Source: Lodderomyces elongisporus | Taxonomy: Eukaryota > Ascomycota > Pichiomycetes > Serinales > Debaryomycetaceae | Assembly (NCBI RefSeq): GCF_030384665.1 | Contig: NC_083675.1 | Span: 124,001 to 188,000 of the forward strand | Reading direction: 5' to 3' | DNA: 64,000 nucleotides | In this document: piece by piece, positions 9,717 to 19,739 of the stretch | How the letters are laid out: each line of letters opens with the position of its first letter | Numbering within the stretch: the stretch's first letter is position 1 | Notes under the pieces: generated by a model | Told to the model about the DNA's origin: nothing | Seen by the model: the letters and a program-made list of their open reading frames with translations, nothing else | Databases searched by the model: none | Made by a program: the position numbers and the translations under genes

Positions 9717-10871
9717 TTATTGTTTTGCTCTAAAAAAATCTTCGAGATTAGTGTGAAACGGACGAGGCTCAATTTGCTCAATCAGTATTTCGTGCTTTGG
9801 ATCACTCGCATCATTGATGATCTCAAACAATCCATGGAAATTTCCAAACAAGTCATATTGTTCAACCAAGTATGTGAAAGAATCCGACCACTTGAGGTGA
9901 CCGGTTTTGGGACTATACTCTGGACCCGGTATCTTTTCTAATGAAGACACGACGAATTTCCCAAATTGGATTAAATCAAGTGGCTCGAGTGTCACCGCAA
10001 TATTAGGATAGCCACTTCTCGCTCCCCAATATACACCTTTGTTCATTGGTTTTAGCGTGTATTTACTCAAGTCTAATTTCTCTTGACTTCCTTCAATCAG
10101 CTTACATTTAATATCCAGTACATTCTCTTCAACCTTGCGGAACTCTTCTAGCTCACAAAGTTTTGGCACGCCAATAACTATTTGATATTCGCATGTCTTG
10201 GTCTCTTGAAAGTCAATAATTTTGTATTGCTCGGCACATTTGTAAACTACATCAATCGTTCGAGGCAGCAAAGTTAAATCACAAATATCACCGTAAAGTG
10301 TGTGCTTAATAAATCTTTGATTATCTTCAAAGTAACTAAACTCGCCATCAACAACTGTGAAATCGTCTGGGTCAACCTCAACTGCTTTGGTAATACCCAA
10401 CTGGTTCTTTGGTCGCACTTTTTTGTAAGGGGCCGTATTTGGGAATTTGCCTAGTACATAGATATGATTTGGCAATTGGGGTCGGTGGTTGCCACTTTTA
10501 AAGTCCTTGATATCCTCATGGAATTGTATGACCTTGTCGCCAAAGCAAAAACCCACAGTCCAATAAGCACCTTGAATATTGAATGCAAATACACAATCTC
10601 CGTTATCAAGATTCTCTTTAATCAAGTTCAAGCTTTGGTTTTTGGACTCTGGTGTCAGCGGGGGAGGTCGCGATAGTTGGATGTGTGTGGTGGGTACTTT
10701 ACACAAATATGACAGGTTCTGGAGTTTCATTACCTCATATCCTTCATTCGATGTGAGATAATTGGGGATTTGTGCCCATGGTATTTGAGCCGGCTCAAAT
10801 ATTATCCTATCTTTTGGTTCTAGGGCCGCTACAACCAATGCAAATAGTAAAATCCAGATCATTGTTGGCAT
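9717..10871 (-). CDS. YOS9: ER lectin Yos9 (OS-9 family, ERAD)
   Basis: ER-lumen lectin that recognises trimmed mannose glycans on misfolded glycoproteins and passes them to the Hrd1 ubiquitin-ligase complex. I choose the ATG at 10871 (MPTMIWILLFALVVA), giving 384 residues with a proper signal peptide. An in-frame ATG at 10961 adds a repeat-encoded stretch (YIHTYIHTQY from GTAT tandem repeats) that would bury the signal peptide. The MRH lectin domain spans about 105-240: GDCVFAFNI, YWTVGFCFGDKVIQFHE, GDICDLTLLPRTIDVVYKC and ETKTCEYQIV, with paired cysteines and the conserved Arg, Glu and Tyr. The protein ends in RAKQ with no HDEL-type retention signal, and it is shorter than the Saccharomyces protein. 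Retention would have to come through a partner. Confidence 0.9.
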   Translation of the reverse strand: MPTMIWILLFALVVAALEPKDRIIFEPAQIPWAQIPNYLTSNEGYEVMKLQNLSYLCKVPTTHIQLSRPPPLTPESKNQSLNLIKENLDNGDCVFAFNIQGAYWTVGFCFGDKVIQFHEDIKDFKSGNHRPQLPNHIYVLGKFPNTAPYKKVRPKNQLGITKAVEVDPDDFTVVDGEFSYFEDNQRFIKHTLYGDICDLTLLPRTIDVVYKCAEQYKIIDFQETKTCEYQIVIGVPKLCELEEFRKVEENVLDIKCKLIEGSQEKLDLSKYTLKPMNKGVYWGARSGYPNIAVTLEPLDLIQFGKFVVSSLEKIPGPEYSPKTGHLKWSDSFTYLVEQYDLFGNFHGLFEIINDASDPKHEILIEQIEPRPFHTNLEDFFRAKQ

Positions 10872-11245
10872 AGCACCCAGACTTGTTAATCTGTATAGAA
10901 TCAAGTACTGCGTATGTATGTATGTATGTATGTATATTGTTTTTAATATCGGAGTTCCCACAATTCAAGTCTGGCTATGCGGGTTTGCGAAAGAGAGAAC
11001 GAGAGTGTGTTTTAGGAGTGGTAGAAGGAGAGAAAGTGAGAAAGAGAGAGACTAACAAAAAAAGAACAAAAGAAAGGAGCAAAAGCGCTAATTACTCAAC
11101 ATGCCTCATAAAAGATTCAAATCGAGATCTCAAATTCAATTTTTGAGACAAATCAATTTAAAAAAAAAACATACACCTGCTGGAAGAAAAACCCCAACAA
11201 ACTCTTTTTGAGTTTTAAGTTTCCATTATATTTATTGTGTTTGCA
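10872..11245. other. Divergent promoter region, YOS9 / coiled-coil gene
   Basis: No gene seen. A GTAT tandem repeat (about 10911-10935) lies in the YOS9 leader and a GA-rich stretch lies at about 10990-11060. Confidence 0.5.
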
Positions 11246-11488
11246 ATGTCCACCACTTCTAACTCACTCACACCGCCACCTGAGCCAACAGCTGGTCTTT
11301 CTACACCACACTTGAATCAGTCTGAGGCAAATGAACCAGTAGTTGCAGAAAAGAAACCAACGGTCCTTGACATCGCCAAGGACATTGAAAAGGACTTGGC
11401 CGATTTAAAAGAAAAGTTGGATAATAATTATAAGGAACTGAATCAACGAGTCGAAGTTGCATTGAAAAAAATAGCCGAATTGAGGTAA
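11246..11488 (+). CDS. Small coiled-coil protein, unknown
   Basis: A frame of 80 residues from the ATG at 11246; the frame is open from a GTG at 11237, but the ATG is the plausible start. The first 45 residues are Ser/Thr/Pro-rich and look disordered. Residues about 45-80 form a continuous amphipathic helix with heptad Leu/Ile/Val (LDIAKDIEKDLADLKEKLD, then ELNQRVEVALKKIAELR). That layout is common in small subunits of larger assemblies, such as kinetochore or BLOC-type complexes. I cannot name it. It is kept because of the well-formed heptads, its position in the promoter gap opposite YOS9, and the lack of simple-repeat content. It could be an N-terminal exon, but the bases after the stop (GTAATA) are not a good yeast 5' splice site. 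Confidence 0.55.
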   Translation: MSTTSNSLTPPPEPTAGLSTPHLNQSEANEPVVAEKKPTVLDIAKDIEKDLADLKEKLDNNYKELNQRVEVALKKIAELR

Positions 11489-12159
11489 TACTACTAGCCA
11501 AAGAGTCTTATTGTTCTGTATGTGTTCTTCCTTTCAAATTTGGTATATTCACGAGCATTGATTATTATGCCACATGAGGACAGTTGAGGTATATAAAGTT
11601 TGAGATGCAACACTAATGACTCGGATGATCGATTAGTGTTGCTAACGAGTTGTCGGACTACTGCTTCGGTTAGTGTCGAGTCAAAGAAGAAAAGGAAAAA
11701 TTATTAAAGCACTATAAATTGTGATTGAAGGTATTCATTATTGAGAACTTGCAATAAAAAAAGCCAAAAAAAAAACAAAATGGAGGGGGTATGGGGAGGA
11801 AGAACCACTTTTTTAATCAGCATAAAGTACGGCTATTAAGTATTTATCATCGTAGTAGAGTTTTTATCAAGACGTTGTAAAAAAAATGTATAGACTATGG
11901 AATCTTGTAAATTATCTTTATCAATAACGCACCTCACTAAACTCACTCAAAACAAAACAGAAAAAAAGAAAATTACTGAAAAAAATGAAATAAAATAAAA
12001 ATTAGAGTACATTCGTAGTCAATCCTCCCTATGAAATTGCGCTTACATTTTGAGAAAGTTCCGAAACCAACCTGCTATACTAATGTCCTTTGATCTTTGA
12101 TCTTGGTTATCTTTTCAACGTTGTGATTTAACTTTGACTCAGATCCGGACTTCTCGGTA
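11489..12159. other. Spacer upstream of the ATL gene
   Basis: No gene seen. A-rich tracts lie at about 11755-11790 and 11940-12005. It holds the terminator of the coiled-coil gene and the promoter of the ATL gene. Confidence 0.4.
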
Positions 12160-12682
12160 ATGCCCAAACTCACCGATGAAAGTAGGGCTTTCCATTTTGG
12201 AGTTTACACTATTGTTTATCAAATCCCTCAAGGAAAGGTGACAACATATGGCATGTAAACGAAACGATTACAACTATCTTTCCTTCTTACTAATTCTCCC
12301 TTCCACCCTTCATATTATTAGCTTCTTTCCGCGAATTCAATGCTCATTGCAGTTTCACTAACACATAAGTCAAGGCCATTTAGCTTATTTACTCGATAAG
12401 CCAGCAAATTCTAGACAGGTAGGGTCGTCACTCAAGCATTGTGCCATGATCTTTCAAGACTTGAATCAAGGCTATGAACCGCAGGATGAAGAATACCTAG
12501 ACTTGGAGAGTTTACCCTGGTGGAGAGTGGTACTGAGCTCAGGAAAGATTTCGCCTCGTGAAAATTCAAATGGACAGTATCGGCAAGCTGATTTACTACG
12601 AGGCGAAAGTATTGCTGTGTCGGATGCTCACTTGATAGATTTGAAAGAGTATGGGTGGTTTCCAGAGGATGTGGAACTATAG
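12160..12682 (+). CDS. Alkyltransferase-like protein (ATL, O6-alkylguanine lesion binder), spliced
   Basis: Encoded by join(12160..12250, 12375..12682), giving 132 residues. The product matches the DNA-binding domain of O6-alkylguanine-DNA alkyltransferases: FGVYTIVYQIPQGKVTTYG before the junction, then HLAYL and the SRQVG segment with the Arg finger. The catalytic motif PCHRV is replaced by PWWRV (Trp79 at the cysteine position), followed by SSGKISPR. Family knowledge: ATL proteins such as S. pombe Atl1 have Trp for the Cys, cannot transfer the alkyl group, bind and flip O6-alkylguanine, and hand it to nucleotide excision repair. So this is inferred to be a lesion sensor, not a repair enzyme. 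The two exons join in register with the family only with a GC-AG intron. The next gene, SPT7, converges from the right. Confidence 0.88.
12251..12374 (+). other. GC-AG intron of the ATL gene
   Basis: 124 bp. The 5' site reads GCATGT, one base from the yeast consensus GTATGT. A CACTAAC branchpoint lies at 12356-12362 and the 3' site TCAAG ends at 12374. Joining TAT-G to GC-CAT restores Tyr-Gly-His, the normal family order. The alternative GT site (GTAAAC at 12255) with the ATAAG acceptor at 12369 keeps frame but inserts four residues inside the conserved block, and its acceptor is only about 8 bases from the branch A. Confidence 0.72.
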
Positions 12683-13153
12683 TCATTTAGAAAATATGCA
12701 ACATTCAAATAGACGATGCGTCGTATCCAACGTTGCTACGTGAAAACCTATTTGCATCGTTATCAATATCATCATTATGATTATTGTCAATAATAATTAT
12801 AATATTTATAATAGTGATTCTAATAACAATAACACCTACTTAGACCGTAATAGAATATTATGAGCTCAAGTATGCTCTGGCAATAGACTGTGTCTAGTTG
12901 TTTAAAAATAAATTTGCTGCATAATGTAACAACGTAGCCAATATATCACAACCTTTATAGGCAAGAATTGTGAAATCTACTCATTTATGTAAAACCAAAT
13001 ATGATTAAGAGATTGAGAATGATAAAAATAAAAATATTAATAAAATAGTAGTACTACATAATCTAAAACTCTAAATTGTTGTTTATATCATATATATACA
13101 TATATATATATATATGACATATATATATATGTTGTTCTTAGCAATTCAATCAA
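12683..13153. other. Convergent 3' spacer, ATL / SPT7
   Basis: No gene seen. AT-rich, with a (TA)n tract broken by GACA at about 13089-13130 that can fold back on itself. It carries the 3' ends of two converging transcripts. Confidence 0.5.
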
Positions 13154-16100
13154 TCAGTCTTCATGAGCAATATCACGATTGCTGTCAAGGTCTGCCGTGT
13201 CCAACGCTTTATTCGGCGCCTCGGGCGGGACACTAGCTGTGTCCTTCTTGTCCTCCGTATCCTTCATCTCGACATCAACGTCATCATTCTCAACATTCTC
13301 AACATTCTCAACATTTACTGTGTTTTCGTCGCTAACGTCTTTCTTGTGTCCACTTGTTGGATGTTTACCTGCATCTTCATCCACAATCTCTTTTTTTGCT
13401 TCATTATTTAATGTCTCTTCAGCTTTACCTTCATCTTTTGATGACTCTTCAGCTTTACCTTCATCTTTTGATGACTCTTCAGCTTTACCTTCATCTTTTG
13501 ATGACCCATCCTCCTTACCTCCATCTTTTGATGGTTCCTTATCTTTGCCTTCAACTTTTGATGACCCATCCTCCTTACCTCCATCTATTGATGGTTCCTT
13601 ATCTTTGCCTTCATCTTTGGTTTCATCTTTCGATCCTTTGACTTGTTCAGAGTCTATAATTTTTGCATCTTTTTCGATACTTAGACTCTTCTCATCTGCT
13701 GTACCATTCATTGCAATGTCTTTATTTTCTTTGCTCTTCTCTTCTGAGTCTGTCTTTTTGGCCCCTTCATCATTAGATTCCTTAGATGAATCATTTACTT
13801 TATCCTCTTTTTGATTGGACTTTTCAGCATCACTCGTTTTCGGTACTGCCTGTTTACCAGCCACGGGAATAGGTTCAAGTTTCGGCAACTCGTCTTCCTC
13901 TTTTAAGAAAAAGGAGTTTGCAATGATTTTTTTCTTAATAGCCGTAATCTTACCAGTTGGTGGTAATTTAGGACGTATGTTTCTTTGCTTTTGAGGCAAC
14001 TCTTCATCTTCAATCAAAACAAACAAATTGTCGTCTGGTAAGTCAAGACTCTCGCCTTTTTTCTTCTGCAACTTGATATGCTGCTGTTTGGATCGTTCAT
14101 TAAGTTTGGAATAGAATGGTTTCAATAATCCAATTTGTTTTTCCACATCACTGGCGTGAAGTTTTTCTGGTTCGTATTCTTGCAAGTCTTCAAATTTGTG
14201 ACGTTTATTAGCTCCACCTGTGGAGCTGAATTGATTGTGCAAACGTGAATGAAGGAGGTGTATAGGTATCGACGACGTCAACATGTTATACTCCTTGTCC
14301 AAACCCAACTCTTTAAAACCAAAGAAATCATCACCAAGATCATTTGAGAAATCACCAGTCATAAACTGCTCACTATTATCGGCAAAACTTTTCTCATTGA
14401 AATTTTCCAAGCCGGGTCGTAACAAATCCTTGAGAAAGTTTGATAGTTTAACTCGCAAATCCTTTAACTTATCCTGTTGTTTCATAACTCTTTCCTGAAT
14501 AAACGTGTACAAGTCATCTGGCTTGTCAACTCCATTCTCCAAAAGAGACAATAACAAAACCTCTTGAGGGTCATTAAGTCGGTTTCTCGAATTGGTTTCA
14601 GTGTGAAGTTTCAATGATTTGGCAATGTTTCCAATGTACTTTTCGGCAATTTGAGCCAAGGTATTGATTGCAGACGGCGCTGCAGTTTCAAACCCTGTTT
14701 GCATTGCAATCTTGGCGACATTTCGACGGAGTACGCAATATTGGATTTCATGAGTGTATGGGTCGTGATTTGGCAATTTCGAAGCAGCATCCGTATCCAC
14801 TTCTTTGATATGTTCTATTTCAGGTTGTTTCATTTGTGTGTGGTGAACAAACTGTTGTGTTTGCATTTGTCGGATTAAAGAAATCTTGAAACATATTTTA
14901 CGAATCTCCTGTATCTCAGTTATGTTTTCAACATATAGTTTGTTCAACCCAGAGTCTTGCAGTAATGTGAAATCAGACTTGATTTTGGATGCGTCACCAC
15001 CTGTTTGTTGCAAATAAATATCTACTAGTTTGTTCTCAGAAGCCTCCTCTTGTTCTTCGGTGACACCACTATAAGCGAACCCTGGAACACCTCCACTAAC
15101 ATCGTACTCCATCATGTATGGCTCATCGTTTTCTAGCAAACTTTTTGCTTTTGAAATGACTTCTTCGTTTGACAAGTATTCATTGAAATGCGCCATCTCA
15201 TCAGATTTTCGGATAATCGCTGGAGCCTCAGAGCGAAGATATCCTCTTTCATCAAATAATTTGGATCGCTGCTCACAATAGTTTGCTCTTGATTTGGATG
15301 TTAAAGTTTTCCAAGCTTGAAGTTCTGGATCAAACTCGTCTTCTTCATTTTCCGCACCAACTGCGCCTGCCATAGCACCTGACGATGATGCCATGTTTTC
15401 ATCTTCCTCTTCGTCTTCCTCCTCTGCTTCATGCACTCCATTAGGTTTTTCCTCCACTGGTGTACCATTTCCAATATTTGGAGTGCTACCCCTGGTTCCA
15501 TTAGGGTCTTGATTCTTTACTTCTTCGGTCTTCACCTCATCCTGTCGCGTTCTTTTCCTGCCCTTTTTCGATGTGTGCTTCCCAGAAGATGACCCACTCG
15601 CATTTTCATTGTCCTTTTCGGTGGCCCGCTCCACACTCCCTGTTGTGCCTCCTTTTTTCTCGGCTTCGGCCTCAGCTTCTTCCTCCTTTTCCAACTCGGC
15701 GCGAGTCTTGATAGTAATATCGGGTATAGTTGGTGCCAACTTCTGGGTCTTTTTCTGCATCGCTATAGCATGCGCTCGTATAAAGTGTTTCGGGTCAGCA
15801 TTATAAGTTAAACAGTTGGACCATATCAACATTAGATCGTCAACAAACTCTTTTTTAGAGTTGTACAGCAAGTTTTTCAATTTCTTCATAACAGTGTTCA
15901 AGTCCATTGGTTTCTTAATTATTAAACCATAATTGGGTGCTTCACGTTTCGATACCTTATTAAGAAAAAAAGTCGAGTGCTCAGTATAGTTTCTGAGTTC
16001 GGTGACAACTTTCTCACATGCTTCATACAACTCTTCTTGACCCACCCTATCATCATTGGCCCATTTCCCTCGATTCTTGCGAACATCCATAAACAAATTT

Positions 16101-17419
16101 CGAAGCTCATGATCATTCAAAGCAACTTTATTTCGTTTGGAATGAATAGTAGAGAGCAAATGCTGAAGCGATGTTGATGTAAGACCTAGGGCTATATTCA
16201 TTGCATGGGTTGCGGATTTGCCATTCTTCTCATCTTTCTTTTCGAGCCGAAGATCCGATTGCTCCAATTTTCGTCTTTTGAAAAGCGTCTCTCTATCGTA
16301 CTCAAAATTATGGTATACTTTGTTGAATTCCTTTATGAGATTGTCCTGGTCAGCTTTTTTGTCTTCGGTATGCATAGCAGTAGTCGTTGCCGAAGACGAG
16401 GAAGATGATGATGAAGTAGCAGCAGCAGCCGCAGTAGCAGAAGAAGAATAGGACGGCAGCTGCGGCAGGAATGTTCCTTTATCCGTCTGCCCTGCATTTG
16501 TGGCATTCTCGAATATCAGTACCGGTACTTTTAGTACAAGTTGCTTCTTTTCATTATACTCAAGTTCATTATCCTGAGAACTTTGAGTAAAATTAGAATG
16601 GTTTTCCTCATCCAGACCCTTATTACCATCACCATTATCCTTTTTGTTCTTATCTACCTCTTCTTTCTCATCCTCGTCATCCTCGTCGTCATAATCATCA
16701 TAATCATCTTCAACCTCTCGCACGTTTTTTGTTGCATCAACCTTTGGAGGCTCGTTTTTGTGCTCTGCGGTTTCATATTGCATAGAATCCATAAGCTCGT
16801 AATCGTCACTTACTTCTTTAATGGACATGCCAACACCTGTCTCATTTTGATTCAACTCTTGAGTATCATAATAAAAATCAATAGCTTTCTCCCAAAGTAA
16901 ATATCGAATATGTAGCGCCAATTTCTTGCTCATTTTAATACCTTCATCAAATGACAATTCAACATTCTCCTCTGCTCGCTGTGCTTCATAGGTTTTAACA
17001 GTTCCTGTTCTCTTATTTCCATTCTCCTGTTTAATCTTTGTATTAGATTTAGCATCAGCTACACTATCTTGTTTTCTATGTTTGCCTCCCATTCCAGCTC
17101 CTTTATTTACCCTCTCTTCTTTTCCTCCTGCTGCTGCTTCTTCTTCCTCCTCCTCTTCCTCGTCATCATCTACCCCATCTTCTAGAATGGCATTCAAGAC
17201 GGGTTTCTCGATCTTATCCAGATATTTGTACTGAACATAACAGTTTCCTTCGAGAAATTGACTCCATACTTCCACTTGATCTAAAGAAAGAATGTAATCA
17301 ACGATTTTAAACTGTGCGTCATTAAGAAAAGTCTCAAAGAACCTTCTTTCATTTAACTTTTTTGCGAGCTCGAGTAAACTCCGAGGATTGTTTTCTTGAA
17401 ATGGATTTAGCTTCTCCAT
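13154..17419 (-). CDS. SPT7: SAGA complex subunit Spt7 (bromodomain protein)
   Basis: Scaffold subunit of the SAGA histone acetyltransferase and transcription coactivator complex. The 1421 residues compare with about 1330 in Saccharomyces. The N-terminal block starts MEKLNPFQENNPRSLLELAK, and HIRYLLWEKAIDFYYD lies at about 170-185. The bromodomain is at about 462-565, with the acetyl-lysine-binding Asn in CLTYNAD (near 540). A conserved region lies at about 700-870. A TAF-like histone fold sits at about 890-965 (EIQYCVLRRNVAKIAMQ, then LAQIAEKYIGNIAKSL), which pairs with Taf10 in SAGA. The tail beyond about 1180 is highly charged and includes a ten-residue tandem repeat (SKDEGKAEES type) encoded at 13411-13620. 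Acidic and Ser/Ala runs elsewhere explain long antisense frames. The tail is the likeliest part to vary in length between strains. Confidence 0.95.
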   Translation of the reverse strand: MEKLNPFQENNPRSLLELAKKLNERRFFETFLNDAQFKIVDYILSLDQVEVWSQFLEGNCYVQYKYLDKIEKPVLNAILEDGVDDDEEEEEEEEAAAGGKEERVNKGAGMGGKHRKQDSVADAKSNTKIKQENGNKRTGTVKTYEAQRAEENVELSFDEGIKMSKKLALHIRYLLWEKAIDFYYDTQELNQNETGVGMSIKEVSDDYELMDSMQYETAEHKNEPPKVDATKNVREVEDDYDDYDDEDDEDEKEEVDKNKKDNGDGNKGLDEENHSNFTQSSQDNELEYNEKKQLVLKVPVLIFENATNAGQTDKGTFLPQLPSYSSSATAAAAATSSSSSSSSATTTAMHTEDKKADQDNLIKEFNKVYHNFEYDRETLFKRRKLEQSDLRLEKKDEKNGKSATHAMNIALGLTSTSLQHLLSTIHSKRNKVALNDHELRNLFMDVRKNRGKWANDDRVGQEELYEACEKVVTELRNYTEHSTFFLNKVSKREAPNYGLIIKKPMDLNTVMKKLKNLLYNSKKEFVDDLMLIWSNCLTYNADPKHFIRAHAIAMQKKTQKLAPTIPDITIKTRAELEKEEEAEAEAEKKGGTTGSVERATEKDNENASGSSSGKHTSKKGRKRTRQDEVKTEEVKNQDPNGTRGSTPNIGNGTPVEEKPNGVHEAEEEDEEEDENMASSSGAMAGAVGAENEEDEFDPELQAWKTLTSKSRANYCEQRSKLFDERGYLRSEAPAIIRKSDEMAHFNEYLSNEEVISKAKSLLENDEPYMMEYDVSGGVPGFAYSGVTEEQEEASENKLVDIYLQQTGGDASKIKSDFTLLQDSGLNKLYVENITEIQEIRKICFKISLIRQMQTQQFVHHTQMKQPEIEHIKEVDTDAASKLPNHDPYTHEIQYCVLRRNVAKIAMQTGFETAAPSAINTLAQIAEKYIGNIAKSLKLHTETNSRNRLNDPQEVLLLSLLENGVDKPDDLYTFIQERVMKQQDKLKDLRVKLSNFLKDLLRPGLENFNEKSFADNSEQFMTGDFSNDLGDDFFGFKELGLDKEYNMLTSSIPIHLLHSRLHNQFSSTGGANKRHKFEDLQEYEPEKLHASDVEKQIGLLKPFYSKLNERSKQQHIKLQKKKGESLDLPDDNLFVLIEDEELPQKQRNIRPKLPPTGKITAIKKKIIANSFFLKEEDELPKLEPIPVAGKQAVPKTSDAEKSNQKEDKVNDSSKESNDEGAKKTDSEEKSKENKDIAMNGTADEKSLSIEKDAKIIDSEQVKGSKDETKDEGKDKEPSIDGGKEDGSSKVEGKDKEPSKDGGKEDGSSKDEGKAEESSKDEGKAEESSKDEGKAEETLNNEAKKEIVDEDAGKHPTSGHKKDVSDENTVNVENVENVENDDVDVEMKDTEDKKDTASVPPEAPNKALDTADLDSNRDIAHED
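13411..13620 (-). repeat. 30-bp coding minisatellite in SPT7
   Basis: Seven tandem 30-bp units, each ten codons. Units 1-3 (13411-13500) are almost identical, differing at the unit edge. Units 4-7 alternate between two variants, forming a 60-bp higher-order repeat. All keep the reading frame. Confidence 0.9.
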
Positions 17420-18794
17420 TTTGATTCCGTTTGCTTTAGTGGTTTTTGTCTATGTTATTCAAGTTGCATTCAATTCGTAATGCTGTTGCTAGCCTTGATG
17501 ATGGTGGTATGCAAATGATTAATTTTATGATAGACAGATGTAAATATAAATATATATATATATATATATATATTTACTTATATATATATGTGTGTGTGAT
17601 AAAGTCAAATAAATATAATAAACAATTGACGAGAAGTTGATGATATCGCTACTTGCCTCGTGGAGAAGAAAAAAAAAAACCAATACACGTTGTGACTCGC
17701 AAATACGCTTTCAGGAAATAACCAGTATAAAGAATGTACTTTAGTGATTGATTTCTGGTGTTATGATGAGTAGTAAGTTTAGATAGTTTGTTGGTCAATC
17801 TCAACACGGTCTGGATAAGTAAGTTTTTTGGAAACGAGAGACTGAGAAATGTAAAAAAAAAACTAAAAAAAAGTATATATAGAAAGTGAGAAAGCAGGAA
17901 AAGAAAAAAGTGTTGCAAAATCGAAACTCGGTTTGACATGAGTTCTCGTGGGGTTAAAGAATATAAAACCGACAAAAAATAATTCTGTTTTCAATTACAA
18001 TTAATTAGTAAGAGACTGTATAGCCTTTGGTTTAAAAGTAAACACCTCTACCAATAGTGTGTTTTTCTAGTAATTGTGAACCAGCTTTGTTTTGTTTTCA
18101 AATGAAAACTAAAGTGGTATAAACCAGAAAAAATCCACAAATAACTTCAACCGACCGTTAAGAGCCGCTCGTCAGAGGGCTTTTTTTCACTCTCTCACCG
18201 CTCGCTTCTCACAAAACGAGACTAGGTTCGAGCATACTCGACTCAATAAAATTCGACAGGACGCAACCGGACTCGACTCGATTCAGCACGCAAACACGTC
18301 CAGATTTTAATTTCATTCGTCTTTTCCATTGATTAATTTGCAAAGATGTAACTGTAAGATAGATAAGAAATATGCAAAACTCAAAAAAAAAAATACTTTT
18401 TAACAAATATTCGAATTTTAGAACCCTCAAATGGTGAGCAGTTTGAGTAATGAGCTGGTTACAACCCACACCACACCTTGCCTACTTATAGAGCAATAAA
18501 GAACCTACAACAAATGGGCACAAATTCTATCGAAAATTATGTACTTAGATGCCTATACCGTATGAAAGATATGTAAAGCAAAAGAAAAGAAAAAGAAAAA
18601 GAAAAAGAAAAAATAAAATCAAGAAAAAGGGATATTACTGATTAAAGAAAAAGAGAACTCAAATTGCTAATAGCAAATTGTTTACCGCTCTCATTTCTTT
18701 CTCTCTAAGTCCTTCTCTCTCTCTCTCTCTTTATTTTTTTAATTTTTTTCCATTTCTTTATTGCTTTACAACATCTCTCAATCTCACTCTTTCT
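17420..18794. other. Long SPT7 promoter-side spacer
   Basis: No supported gene in 1.37 kb. It holds a (TA)n tract at about 17549-17590, an AAAAAG repeat at about 18580-18615 and a CTCTCT run at about 18715-18731. A GGTTCGAG at about 18226 resembles part of a tRNA B box, but no cloverleaf could be built around it. Confidence 0.5.

Positions 18795-19739
<945 letters not shown>

Noticed and set aside
13179..13814. 211-codon frame opposite SPT7 (Ser/Phe/Pro-rich)
   Set aside because: It is the antisense shadow of the charged tandem repeat of SPT7; the repeat removes stops in several frames.
18222..18240. AGGTTCGAGCATAC, partial B-box
   Set aside because: The following bases break the consensus and no cloverleaf can be drawn.
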